In this document: positions 32,922 through 40,520 of the stretch, one piece after another
Numbering within the stretch: the first letter of the stretch is position 1
Layout of the letters: each line of letters opens with the position of its first letter
Source of the DNA: an uncultured Alsobacter sp.
GTDB taxonomy: Bacteria > Pseudomonadota > Alphaproteobacteria > Rhizobiales > Beijerinckiaceae
Length of the DNA stretch: 42,528 nt
Assembly: GCF_945952055.1 (NCBI RefSeq)
Contig: NZ_CAMFHB010000051.1
Coordinates: 1-42,528, forward strand
Direction: 5' to 3'
Notes under the pieces: model-generated
The model's database searches: none
What the model saw: only the letters and a program-made list of their open reading frames with translations
Told to the model about the DNA's origin: nothing
Translations under genes and position numbers: made by a program

Positions 32922-34289
32922 ATGGGCTCAGCTCGCATTGGCCGCGGCTCGTCCGACCCGAATGGTTGGTTCGAGCGGCTCGTCGCACCCCGGTCACTGC
33001 TCCGCGCCTGTGTCGAGGCCGGGGCAGGCATTGCCGTGGCGACCGGTTTGCGCTGGCAGCTGGGCGCCTACGCCGCGCTCGTCGTGCCCTTCGCCTTGTA
33101 TTTCCCCGTCGTCACCTGGGCCGCCTTCACGGGGGGAACGCTGCCCGCGCTCGCCACCACGGCGGCCGCGACGGGGCTTGCCGTATGGCTGTTCATGCCG
33201 CCCGGCCAGCCGCCGGCGGACATGGCCCTCAACGCCGCGCTGTTCGTGGCCTCCTGCGGCGTCCTGTCGGTGCTGGCCGTGGGTCTCAGGCGCTCGCGTG
33301 CGGACCTGCGCGAGCTGGAGGACCTGTACGGCGTCGTCCAGCACGTCGCGCTGGACGGCATCGTCATCTACGAGGCGATCAGGGACGGCGCAGGAAAGGT
33401 CGTCGACCTGCGCAGGATCGCCATGAACGCGGCGGCCGAGCGCGTGCTGGGCCCCGCGCGGCAGCTCGTCGGCCAGAGCTACCTGGACAGCTCTCCCACG
33501 GTGAGCCGGGAGGCCCTGTTCACCCGCTACGTCACCGTGCTCGAGACCGGCATTCCGGCGGCCGACGAGTTCATGCTCGAGGCCGGCCGCCGCTGGTTCT
33601 ACAACTTCGCCACGCGCGCCGGCGGCGACCGCATCGCCGTCACGTTTCGCGACATCACCGACACCCGGGCGACCATCGAGAAGCAAAAGTTTCTCATGCG
33701 CGAGCTCAATCACCGCGTGAAGAACGTGCTGACGTCGGCGCTGTCCCTGGCGCGTCAGACCGCCACGTCCGGGACGGCCGCACAGTACCGGGACGCCCTG
33801 ACGGCACGGATCACGGCGATGGCGCGGGCTCACGACCTGCTGATGACGGAATCGTGGGAAGGCGCCCTGCTGTCGGACGTGGTGACGCAGACGCTCGCGC
33901 CCTACGACCGCGTCTTCGTCGAAGGACCGAGCGTGGCCATCGCGGCCGACCTCGCGCTCGCCCTGAACATGGCGCTGCACGAACTGGCCACCAATGCGGT
34001 CAAGTATGGCGCGCTCTCGACCGCCGACGGCCATGTCTCGATCCGCTGGCGCCTGGCCGATCCCGCGGCGCGGCGCGTCCACCTGGCCTGGGTGGAGGAG
34101 GGTGGGCCAACGGTGTCGCAGCCGACCCATTCCGGCTTCGGATCGCGGCTGCTCGGCCGCGGCTTTGCCACGGCGAACCGCTCGATCGATATCGCGTGGC
34201 ACGCGACGGGTCTCGTCTGCGAGATGACGTTCCTGGCGTCGGACGACGAGGGCGATGGCGACCAGGCCCATCCGCCCGGCACCTTCTGA
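32922..34289 (+). CDS. HWE-family sensor histidine kinase with DUF4118 membrane domain
   Basis: The protein has 455 residues. An N-terminal hydrophobic DUF4118-like domain (about 20-120, including YFPVVTWAAFTGGTLPA) is followed by a PAS-like domain (about 135-245). The kinase core comes next. The phosphoacceptor is His264 in MRELNHRVKN. The HWE-type N-box reads ALHELATNAVKYGALS and the family-defining Trp-x-Glu is in WVEEGG. HWE kinases phosphorylate single-domain or PhyR-type regulators. ATG at 32922 was chosen; a TTG at 32895 would overlap the EcfG promoter. No response regulator lies next to it, so it is an orphan. It is divergent from the OYE-family gene. Confidence 0.9.
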   Translation: MGSARIGRGSSDPNGWFERLVAPRSLLRACVEAGAGIAVATGLRWQLGAYAALVVPFALYFPVVTWAAFTGGTLPALATTAAATGLAVWLFMPPGQPPADMALNAALFVASCGVLSVLAVGLRRSRADLRELEDLYGVVQHVALDGIVIYEAIRDGAGKVVDLRRIAMNAAAERVLGPARQLVGQSYLDSSPTVSREALFTRYVTVLETGIPAADEFMLEAGRRWFYNFATRAGGDRIAVTFRDITDTRATIEKQKFLMRELNHRVKNVLTSALSLARQTATSGTAAQYRDALTARITAMARAHDLLMTESWEGALLSDVVTQTLAPYDRVFVEGPSVAIAADLALALNMALHELATNAVKYGALSTADGHVSIRWRLADPAARRVHLAWVEEGGPTVSQPTHSGFGSRLLGRGFATANRSIDIAWHATGLVCEMTFLASDDEGDGDQAHPPGTF

Positions 34290-34330
34290 ACGGTAAGTAC
34301 CCGCGGGACTGCCGAGGAGGAGAGATTGTT

Positions 34331-34415
34331 TGGTGCCCCTGGCCGGGATCGAACCAGCACTCCTTGCGGAACTCGATTTTGAGTCGAGCGCGTCTACCAG
34401 TTCCGCCACAGGGGC
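34331..34415 (-). tRNA. tRNA-Leu (anticodon CAA)
   Basis: Read on the minus strand, the acceptor arms GCCCCTG (34415-34409) and CAGGGGC (34341-34335) pair fully, and the 3' ACCA is encoded at 34334-34331. The anticodon arm is CTCGA-CTCAAAA-TCGAG, giving anticodon CAA for UUG leucine codons. A long variable arm and the T-arm GGTTCGATCC confirm a class II tRNA of 85 nt. It lies between the HWE kinase (convergent) and the carD terminator. Confidence 0.97.
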
Positions 34416-34514
34416 ATGCCCCGAGGGCAGCGGGCGGATCATAGCCGCCGGGACTCGCAGGTCAACGTGGCAGGCGGGGAAATCGTCGGCGTCAAGGCAA
34501 AAGGCCCGCAAAGC

Positions 34515-34538
34515 AAAAGGCCCGGCGTGAGCCGGGCC
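34515..34538 (-). terminator. Rho-independent terminator after carD
   Basis: On the minus strand GGCCCGGC (34538-34531), loop TCAC and GCCGGGCC (34526-34519) form an 8-bp hairpin followed by TTTTGCTTT. It begins 29 bp after the carD stop. Confidence 0.85.
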
Positions 34539-34566
34539 TTTGCAATCAGGGGCAAGAGGTGGCGGT

Positions 34567-35163
34567 TCAGGCCGCCTCTTCCTCGACTTCGTCGATGTCG
34601 GAGGCCGATTCCGCATCGGCGTCGGCGTCGGCCGGCTTCGCCCGCTTCGGGGACTTGGCGAGCTGCGCCTCGATGAGCTTCAGGGCCTCGCCCTCGTGCA
34701 GCTTGTTCACGGCCGCGACCTCGCGCGCCATGCGGTCGAGGGCCGCCTCGTAGAGCTGACGCTCGGAATAGGACTGCTCGGGCTGGGCGTCGGAGCGATG
34801 CAGATCGCGCACGACTTCAGCGATGGCGATCAGGTCGCCGGAATTGATCTTCGCCTCGTATTCCTGGGCGCGGCGCGACCACATGGTGCGCTTGACGCGG
34901 GCGCGGCCGGTGATGGTTTCGAGCGCCTTGGTGACGAGCGCGTTCTCGGCGAGCTTGCGCATGCCCACGGCCGCGGCCTTCGCGGTCGGGACGCGCAGCG
35001 TCATCTTGTCCTTCTCGAACGAGATCACGAACAGCTCGAGCTTGAAGCCAGCGACCTCCTGCTCCTCGATCGCCGTGATCTGCCCCACGCCGTGGGCCGG
35101 ATAAACGACATACTCGCCGGTCCGATAACCCTGGCGGTGGGAATTCTTCTTGGCGTTCGTCAT
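34567..35163 (-). CDS. carD: CarD family RNA polymerase-binding transcription factor
   Basis: The protein has 198 residues. The N-terminal CarD_CdnL/TRCF RNA-polymerase-interaction domain (about 10-75) has GEYVVYPAHGVGQITAIEEQ. The helical C-terminal domain (about 80-170) includes RTMWSRRAQEYEAKINSGD, with the conserved tryptophan that stabilises the open complex, and ARAVKR-type basic residues. An acidic low-complexity tail ends the protein. CarD binds the beta subunit and stabilises open promoter complexes, notably at rRNA promoters. The ATG at 35163 has GGAGAA upstream. A good promoter at 35434-35462 implies a leader of about 265 nt. A terminator follows at 34515-34538. Confidence 0.96.
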   Translation of the reverse strand: MTNAKKNSHRQGYRTGEYVVYPAHGVGQITAIEEQEVAGFKLELFVISFEKDKMTLRVPTAKAAAVGMRKLAENALVTKALETITGRARVKRTMWSRRAQEYEAKINSGDLIAIAEVVRDLHRSDAQPEQSYSERQLYEAALDRMAREVAAVNKLHEGEALKLIEAQLAKSPKRAKPADADADAESASDIDEVEEEAA

Positions 35164-35545
35164 GATCCAGTTCTTCTCCCGTGCCGGCGCGCAGGCCGGC
35201 TCATCACGCAAGGCCGGGTCCTCCCCGGCACGACAACACCACGGCCCGGACCGATCGATACAGTCCACGCCGCGGAGATTCACCGAGCCGAATGACGAAA
35301 CCGCAAGCCTGCTATCCCAATGACCGGGCGACCCCGTCGCCGTTTCGGGTACTCCCGCCACGGCATCAGGCCGCAGCCAAGGGGAGAGGTGGGATGGTTC
35401 AGGATCTGCCGGGCGCGATCGACCACAACAGAGATACTACCTCAAAACGGGCACTAAATCAAAGGCTTTCGTCCGCGCGGGCCATCTGACCCGCACGGCA
35501 ACCCTTACGTTAACTCCAGCTTGACACAGCCGGAGGCCGGATCGT
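35164..35545. other. carD leader and fdxA-carD intergenic region
   Basis: The 382 bp between carD and fdxA hold the probable carD promoter (listed separately) and about 265 nt of transcribed leader with no convincing open frame. An in-frame extension of carD to a GTG at 35361 exists, but it would add a Pro/Cys-rich segment unlike CarD proteins. I see no clear terminator for fdxA, so read-through into carD remains possible. Confidence 0.6.
35434..35462 (-). promoter_or_regulatory. Sigma-70-like promoter of carD
   Basis: On the minus strand TTGATT (35462-35457) and TAGTAT (35439-35434) are spaced by exactly 17 bp in an AT-richer patch. Transcription would start near 35427, about 265 nt before the carD ATG. 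Confidence 0.6.
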
Positions 35546-35884
35546 TCAGTCGCCCTCACCCGGGTTCGGGGAGAAATACTTCTCGAGCTTGCCCTCTTCA
35601 CCGTCGTGCTCCTTGGCGTCGCCGGGGGCGTCACGCTTGACGGTGATGTTGGGCCAGCCCTTGGCGTACTCGGCATTGAGCTTCAGCCACTTGTCGAGAC
35701 CCGGCTCGGTGTCGGGCTTGATCGCCTCGGCCGGGCATTCGGGTTCGCAGACGCCGCAATCGATGCATTCGTCGGGGTGGATGACGAGCATGTTCTCGCC
35801 CTCGTAGAAGCAGTCCACCGGACACACTTCAACGCAGTCCATGTACTTGCACTTGATGCAGTTCTCGACGACGACATACGTCAT
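35546..35884 (-). CDS. fdxA: Seven-iron ferredoxin FdxA
   Basis: The ferredoxin has 112 residues. Cysteines match the Azotobacter FdI pattern: Cys9, Cys17 and Cys50 for the 3Fe-4S cluster; Cys21, Cys40, Cys43 and Cys46 for the 4Fe-4S cluster. Cys12 and Cys25 are extra. The C-terminal half (about 55-112) is the usual FdxA extension with a conserved WP motif and an acidic end. It is a low-potential soluble electron carrier; its partner is not apparent here. The order helicase-S4 protein-fdxA-carD on one strand is common in Hyphomicrobiales. Confidence 0.97.
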   Translation of the reverse strand: MTYVVVENCIKCKYMDCVEVCPVDCFYEGENMLVIHPDECIDCGVCEPECPAEAIKPDTEPGLDKWLKLNAEYAKGWPNITVKRDAPGDAKEHDGEEGKLEKYFSPNPGEGD

Positions 35885-35984
35885 GTGGTGCTTCCGGCCC
35901 CCAGCGGCCGGTCCTTCTCAAGGACAGGGTCGACAGCCTCCGTAGCGGAGATGCGCCGCGCTGGCAAGGCAACGCCGCCGCGCA

Positions 35985-36305
35985 TCAGGTCCGCTCGTTT
36001 CCCGATCCCAAGTCCTCGTAGAGCTGCTGCGCGTCCGGGAAGGAGCCCCTGCGCTCGGCGGCCCCCAGGATGCGGACGACCTTGGTCGCATGCGGCAAGG
36101 CCATGGTCAGAACGTCCCCCGGGCCGACCAGGCGGCTCGTGTTCGTGACGCGCTGCCCGTTCACGCGGACCCGCCCGCCCTCAACCAGGTCGGTGGCCAT
36201 CGACCGGGTGCGGGCGAACCGGGCATAGACCAGCCACTTGTCGAGCCGCTGGCGCTCCGCGGGATCCGGTGCATCCTCGTCCCGCGGTTCGCGCTGGCGG
36301 GCCAC
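35985..36305 (-). CDS. S4 domain RNA-binding protein (HslR-like)
   Basis: The product has 106 residues. The S4 domain spans about residues 18-65 with QRLDKWLVYARFARTRSMAT and GGRVRVNGQRVTNTSRLV, the typical RNA-binding hairpin. E. coli Hsp15/HslR, its best-known relative, rescues stalled 50S subunits carrying peptidyl-tRNA. The start is GTG at 36305, only 6 bp after the helicase stop, so the two are very likely coupled. An alternative is a general rRNA-binding role for the same fold. Confidence 0.92.
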   Translation of the reverse strand: MARQREPRDEDAPDPAERQRLDKWLVYARFARTRSMATDLVEGGRVRVNGQRVTNTSRLVGPGDVLTMALPHATKVVRILGAAERRGSFPDAQQLYEDLGSGNERT

Positions 36306-36311
36306 CAGGCG

Positions 36312-39300
36312 TCAGTCCTTGCCCTGCTTGGCTTCCAGCTCCGCCTTCAGCGCCAACAGCTTGGCGAAGGGCGAATTCGGGTCGGGTGCCCGGTCGCGCG
36401 ACGGGCGCTCGCTGCTCCACGACCGATCCTGCCGGTCTCCACGGTCGCGATCGGGACGCGGACCTCCCGGCCTGCCACCCTGCGGGCGCGGACCGCGCCC
36501 CCCGTCGGGACGGTCGTCGCGGCGCGGCGGGCGCTGGTCGCGGCGCTCTCCGCGGTCTTGGCGGCCCTCGCCCTGCGGACGTGCCGGCCTGTCCTGGCGT
36601 CCCTGGCCGCCGGAGCGGTCCTGTCCACCGGGACGGTCCTGGCGATCGGGCCGCGGAGCCCGCTCGGCGGTCGCCTCGGTCGAGGCACCCTGCGCCGCTG
36701 CCGGACGCTCGCCACCGGCGGGACGATCCTGACGCGGTCCACGGTCGCGGCGCTGGCCGTCGCGCGGCCCACGCTCGCGGCCCTCGGCAGGACCGGTTCC
36801 CTCGCCACGGCGGGGCTGCGGACGCCGGTTGTTCTGGTGCCGCCCACCCTGGTGGCGGTGCTGCCGCCACACCTCGATCAGCGGCACTTCGGCCGGGGCT
36901 TCTTCCGCGGGGGCATCCGTGGCCGGGGCCTCGGCAGACGCCTCGGTCGCGGCCGGCTGCTCCGTCACGCTCTCCTGAGCTGCGCTGTCCTGCGCCACGC
37001 TTTCAGGGGCTGCGACGTCTTGCGCCACCACGTCTTGGGCCACGACGTCTTGGGCCGGCGCTTCGGCCGCCGGGGTCGCGTCGGCGGCAGGCGTTTCCGT
37101 GGCCGCCTCGGCCGGCGGCGTGCCGTCCTCGGTTGCCATGGCGCCCTCGGACGCGGCCTCGGGCTGCGCCTCGCCGGCGGCCGGGGTCTCGGCCGCGGCA
37201 GGTGCGGCGGGGGCGGTCGGGGCCGCCTTCAGCAGCGGAACGGTGATCGCGGGGCCGGCACGCCGGTCCATCACGTAGCCCAGCGAGCGCAGGATGGACG
37301 CGAAATCCTCGCCGGCGCAGCCGCAGAGCGAGGTCATCGACGTCGTCACCACGAAGCCCTCGCCGTCGGCTGTTCCGGGCGGCGGTTCGCCCGGCGTGGC
37401 GCCGGGGCGGTAGTGGATCGCGGGCCGGATCAGGTCGGCCAGGCGCTCCAGGATGTCGACGCGCACGGCGCGCTCGCCGCAGACGCGGAAGCCCGCCGCG
37501 CGGTAGAGGCCCTTGTGGACCTCCTTGTCCACCGGGATCGAGGTCCGGCCGGACGCGGCGAGATGCAGGATGTCGCTGAGGCCATGCACCTCGGGGCCGC
37601 CGTGCTTCAGGGCCCAGAGCTGCGCGGCCAGCGACCGCGGTGCCGGCTTGAGGAGGGCTGGCACGGTGAGGTGGTAGGCGCCGAAGCGCACGCCGAGATT
37701 GCGCAGCGCGGCGCGGGCCTCCTGGTCGAGCCCCTTCACCTCGTCGGCGACGCGGGAGCGTTCCAGCACGCCCAGCGCCTCGGCGATCTGGAAGCCGAGC
37801 CCCCGGGCGATGCCGGACAGCGATGCCGGATCCTCGAGCTTGAGCAGGCCGCCCAGCAGACGCTCGACATGCGCCTTGATCCAGGCGTCGAGCCGGCCCT
37901 GGACCTGCTCGCGTGCGCCGCCGGTCAGCTGCTCGTCGGCCAGCAGCCGAAGCCGTGGTTCGAGAAGCTTGTCGCCGGCCACGAGCCGGGCCACCGCCTC
38001 GCCCTGCCAGCGCAGCGCGCCGTCGTTGGACAGCACGAAGGCATCGTCCCCGGCGCCGGCGAGCCGCGCCGCGCGCGTCTCGATCTCGCCTGCGAGAGCC
38101 TTCATTGCGGCATTGCGCAGGGCCTTGGCATCCGGACCGCCGGCCTGCGGATCGGGCGCGAACTGGAAGCCCTGCAGGCGGCCGATGGGATGACCTTCGA
38201 CAAGCACATCGCCCGCCGCCGTGATTTCCGCCTCGAGCATCGCGTTTTCTCTCAGTCGACGCAGCAGCACGCTGGTGCGCCGATCCACGAACCGTTGCGT
38301 CAGGCGCTCGTGCAGAGCATCCGACAGCCTGTCCTCTACCTGACGGGTGACGCCCTGCCAATGCTCAGGATCGCGGAGCCAGTCGGGCCGGTTGGCCACG
38401 AAGGTCCAGGTGCGAACCTGGGCTATGCGGTTTGAGAGGGTGTCGATGTCTCCGTCCGTCCTGTCGATCTCGGCGACCTGGCGGGCGAACCAGTCGTTTG
38501 CGACCCGTCCCTGGCGCATCAGCTGCCGGAACAGGGTGGCCACGAGGTCGGCATGGGCCTGGGGCGCCACGCGGCGATAGTCGGGCACCTGGCAGACTTC
38601 CCACAGTCTTTCCACCGTCGCCGGGGTCGAGGCGAATCCGGCCAGCTCGGGATCGCGTGCCGCGATCTCCAGGGCGACGAGATCCTCGCCGGCAATCGCC
38701 CGCGTCAGCCCGGGCTCGGTCGGCAGCTGTTCCAGGGAGGTGACGAGACGGGCCACCGATCCGAAGTCGAGGTCGACGTTGCGCCACTGCAGCACGTTCA
38801 TCGCATCGAAGTTGTGATCCTCGAGGCGCTCCACCAGTTCCGGCTCGAACGGCTCGCAACGTCCCGTCGTCCCGAACGTCCCGTCGCGCAGGTGGCGGCC
38901 GGCGCGGCCGGCGATCTGGCCGAACTCGCCGGGCGTGAGCCGGCGGTGCATGGCGCCGTCGAACTTGCGATCCGCGGCGAAGGCGACGTGATCGAGGTCC
39001 AGGTTCAGGCCCATGCCGATGGCGTCGGTCGCAATCAGGAAGTCCACGTCGCCAGACTGGTACAGGGCGACCTGGGCGTTGCGGGTGCGGGGCGAGAGCG
39101 CGCCCAGCACCACGGCGGCCCCGCCGCGCTGGCGGCGGATCACCTCGGCGATGGCGTAGACCTCGTCGGCGGAGAAGGCGACGATGGCCGAGCGCCGCGG
39201 CAGGCGCGTGATCTTCTTCTCGCCCGCGAAGCTCAGCGTGGAGAGGCGGGGGCGCGAGACGATCGCCACGCCGGGCAGCAGCTGCTCGATGAGCGGGCGC

Positions 39301-39710
39301 ATGGTGGCGGCGCCGATCAGCAGGGTCTCGGCCCGGCCGCGCATGTTGAGCAGCCGGTCCGTGAAGACGTGGCCCCGGTCCCTGTCGGCCGCGAGCTGGA
39401 TCTCGTCGATGGCGACGAACGGCACCTGGATGTCGCGCGGCATCGCCTCGACGGTCGCCACCCAGAACTTCGCATCCGGCGGCTTGATCTTCTCCTCGCC
39501 GGTGACGAGCGCCACGGCGGACGGACCCACGCGATCGACGACCCGCTGGTAGACCTCGCGGGCCAGGAGCCGGAGGGGCAGCCCGATCATCCCGGAGCCG
39601 TGCCCGATCATCCGCTCGATGGCGAGGTGTGTCTTGCCGGTGTTGGTCGGACCCAGGACTGCCGTGACGCCGCGGGATCTGATCGAGGAAGGAAGCGAGC
39701 GAGGAAACAT
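36312..39710 (-). CDS. SUV3-like ATP-dependent RNA helicase with long disordered tail
   Basis: The protein has 1132 residues. The helicase core begins at the N-terminus: Walker A is GPTNTGKTH (about residues 18-26), Walker B is the SUV3-type DEIQ in VAIDEIQLAADRDRGHVFTD, and motif VI is GQIAGRAGRHL. This is the mitochondrial SUV3/SUPV3L1 arrangement, an RNA helicase of degradosome type. From about residue 830 the protein becomes an Ala/Glu-rich acidic region to about 960. An Arg/Gly/Asp/Gln-rich region follows to about 1105 and ends in a distinctive PNSPFAKLLALKAELEAKQG. The tail probably binds RNA or partners. The ATG at 39710 begins MFPRSLPSSI. S4 and helicase genes are adjacent, pointing to RNA metabolism. 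Confidence 0.9.
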   Translation of the reverse strand: MFPRSLPSSIRSRGVTAVLGPTNTGKTHLAIERMIGHGSGMIGLPLRLLAREVYQRVVDRVGPSAVALVTGEEKIKPPDAKFWVATVEAMPRDIQVPFVAIDEIQLAADRDRGHVFTDRLLNMRGRAETLLIGAATMRPLIEQLLPGVAIVSRPRLSTLSFAGEKKITRLPRRSAIVAFSADEVYAIAEVIRRQRGGAAVVLGALSPRTRNAQVALYQSGDVDFLIATDAIGMGLNLDLDHVAFAADRKFDGAMHRRLTPGEFGQIAGRAGRHLRDGTFGTTGRCEPFEPELVERLEDHNFDAMNVLQWRNVDLDFGSVARLVTSLEQLPTEPGLTRAIAGEDLVALEIAARDPELAGFASTPATVERLWEVCQVPDYRRVAPQAHADLVATLFRQLMRQGRVANDWFARQVAEIDRTDGDIDTLSNRIAQVRTWTFVANRPDWLRDPEHWQGVTRQVEDRLSDALHERLTQRFVDRRTSVLLRRLRENAMLEAEITAAGDVLVEGHPIGRLQGFQFAPDPQAGGPDAKALRNAAMKALAGEIETRAARLAGAGDDAFVLSNDGALRWQGEAVARLVAGDKLLEPRLRLLADEQLTGGAREQVQGRLDAWIKAHVERLLGGLLKLEDPASLSGIARGLGFQIAEALGVLERSRVADEVKGLDQEARAALRNLGVRFGAYHLTVPALLKPAPRSLAAQLWALKHGGPEVHGLSDILHLAASGRTSIPVDKEVHKGLYRAAGFRVCGERAVRVDILERLADLIRPAIHYRPGATPGEPPPGTADGEGFVVTTSMTSLCGCAGEDFASILRSLGYVMDRRAGPAITVPLLKAAPTAPAAPAAAETPAAGEAQPEAASEGAMATEDGTPPAEAATETPAADATPAAEAPAQDVVAQDVVAQDVAAPESVAQDSAAQESVTEQPAATEASAEAPATDAPAEEAPAEVPLIEVWRQHRHQGGRHQNNRRPQPRRGEGTGPAEGRERGPRDGQRRDRGPRQDRPAGGERPAAAQGASTEATAERAPRPDRQDRPGGQDRSGGQGRQDRPARPQGEGRQDRGERRDQRPPRRDDRPDGGRGPRPQGGRPGGPRPDRDRGDRQDRSWSSERPSRDRAPDPNSPFAKLLALKAELEAKQGKD
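37014..37056. repeat. Tandem 15-bp repeat within the helicase tail
   Basis: Nearly three copies of a 15-bp unit (GACGTCTTGNGCCAC) lie in frame in the helicase gene and encode a repeated five-residue VAQDV element in the acidic linker. Degenerate copies precede it. The repeat is coding and suggests a linker that varies in length between strains. Confidence 0.7.
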
Positions 39711-39825
39711 CGACACCTGACGTCCGGCCGTGCGCCGCCCCCGGGGGACGGCTGTCACGCACCCCTGTGTACCACGTCGGCACGCCGGGGCGGCACCCCG
39801 TTTACGGACAGAACGGTGTGGGAAC

Positions 39826-40038
39826 GAATCGCGCCCGAATCGCTGACTCGGGCAGAGTCTTCGTTCGTTCTCCACAAGATCTGGGCCTGCGGCTCGTCGG
39901 TGCCACCAGAGTCTTGGGGGTGCTTTTGCATAGGGGGACGATTCGCGGTGATTCGTCGTTTACCGCCGATGACTCGTAACGACTCACGAGGCGCGCGTGA
40001 AAACTGTAACCGTCAGCGATACAACTCTGCCAAGACTC
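39826..40038. promoter_or_regulatory. Cluster of ten GANTC (CcrM) sites
   Basis: GANTC starts at 39826, 39837, 39845, 39855, 39909, 39940, 39950, 39971, 39981 and 40034. The steps are 11, 8, 10, 54, 31, 10, 21, 10 and 53 bp, mostly near whole multiples of a helical turn. GANTC is the target of the alphaproteobacterial cell-cycle methyltransferase CcrM and occurs about once in 256 bp by chance. TTCTCCACA at 39868-39876 is one mismatch from the E. coli DnaA box. The cluster lies 116-328 bp upstream of the helicase start. Confidence 0.75.
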
Positions 40039-40450
40039 GGCCCGTCTTAAGCTTTGCCGCAGGCGGGCGTGCGGAAGTGGCACAGTGGGCGGCCGATCAT
40101 TGACGGGTGGTAAACACGAGCGCGCAATTCGCAGTGGTGCCGTTCATGAATGGTGCGGGGCGGGAACAGGCCGTGCACGAATCACTGTCGGCGGCGCCGG
40201 GGCCTTGGCCCGCCTCGGGCCGTCGCCGGCGCGAGCGGTTCGGCGGGGGCGCCGGAGTGGTTCGCGCGTTCACACTCTCGTCCCGGCACGACGCATTCCG
40301 CGCGACGGCGGCGGGACGGATCTTGCCGAAACGTGAAGGACGTCCGCCCCGGGATCGCTTCGGGCGTTCACGTCTGGCGCCAAAGGTGAACAGGACCGGC
40401 ACGAATCGGGAGATCGGCGATTCGCGGGTCCGGGGCATGTCCCAAAACGC

Positions 40451-40481
40451 AAAAGGCCCGGGGCGCAGCGCGCCCCGGGCC
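40451..40481 (-). terminator. Rho-independent terminator after lpdA
   Basis: On the minus strand GGCCCGGGGCGC (40481-40470), loop GCT and GCGCCCCGGGCC (40466-40455) form a 12-bp hairpin, followed by TTTTGCGTTTT. It begins about 40 bp after the lpdA stop. Confidence 0.9.
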
Positions 40482-40520
40482 TTCGTTGGGTCCCGTCGTG
40501 AGAAGGTCGGGTCCGCCGCC

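Larger units (their letters stand above)
39711..40520. other. Gene-free block with dense GANTC sites
   Basis: The 810 bp between the helicase start and the lpdA stop hold no credible gene on either strand; frames that cross it are shadows of lpdA or the helicase. The first half is GC-poorer than its neighbours and holds ten GANTC sites (39826-40038), listed separately. Three further GANTC sites occur at 40179, 40403 and 40419. The lpdA terminator lies at 40451-40481. The block presumably contains the helicase promoter, but I cannot pick one with confidence. Confidence 0.65.

Noticed and set aside
37014-37056. Short tandem repeats as a CRISPR array
   Set aside because: The 15-bp units are contiguous without spacers and encode an in-frame VAQDV repeat in the helicase tail.
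39826-40038. Calling the GANTC block a chromosomal origin
   Set aside because: Only one near-match DnaA box is present, with no CtrA-box pair or AT-rich unwinding region, and neighbouring genes are not typical of an alphaproteobacterial oriC.
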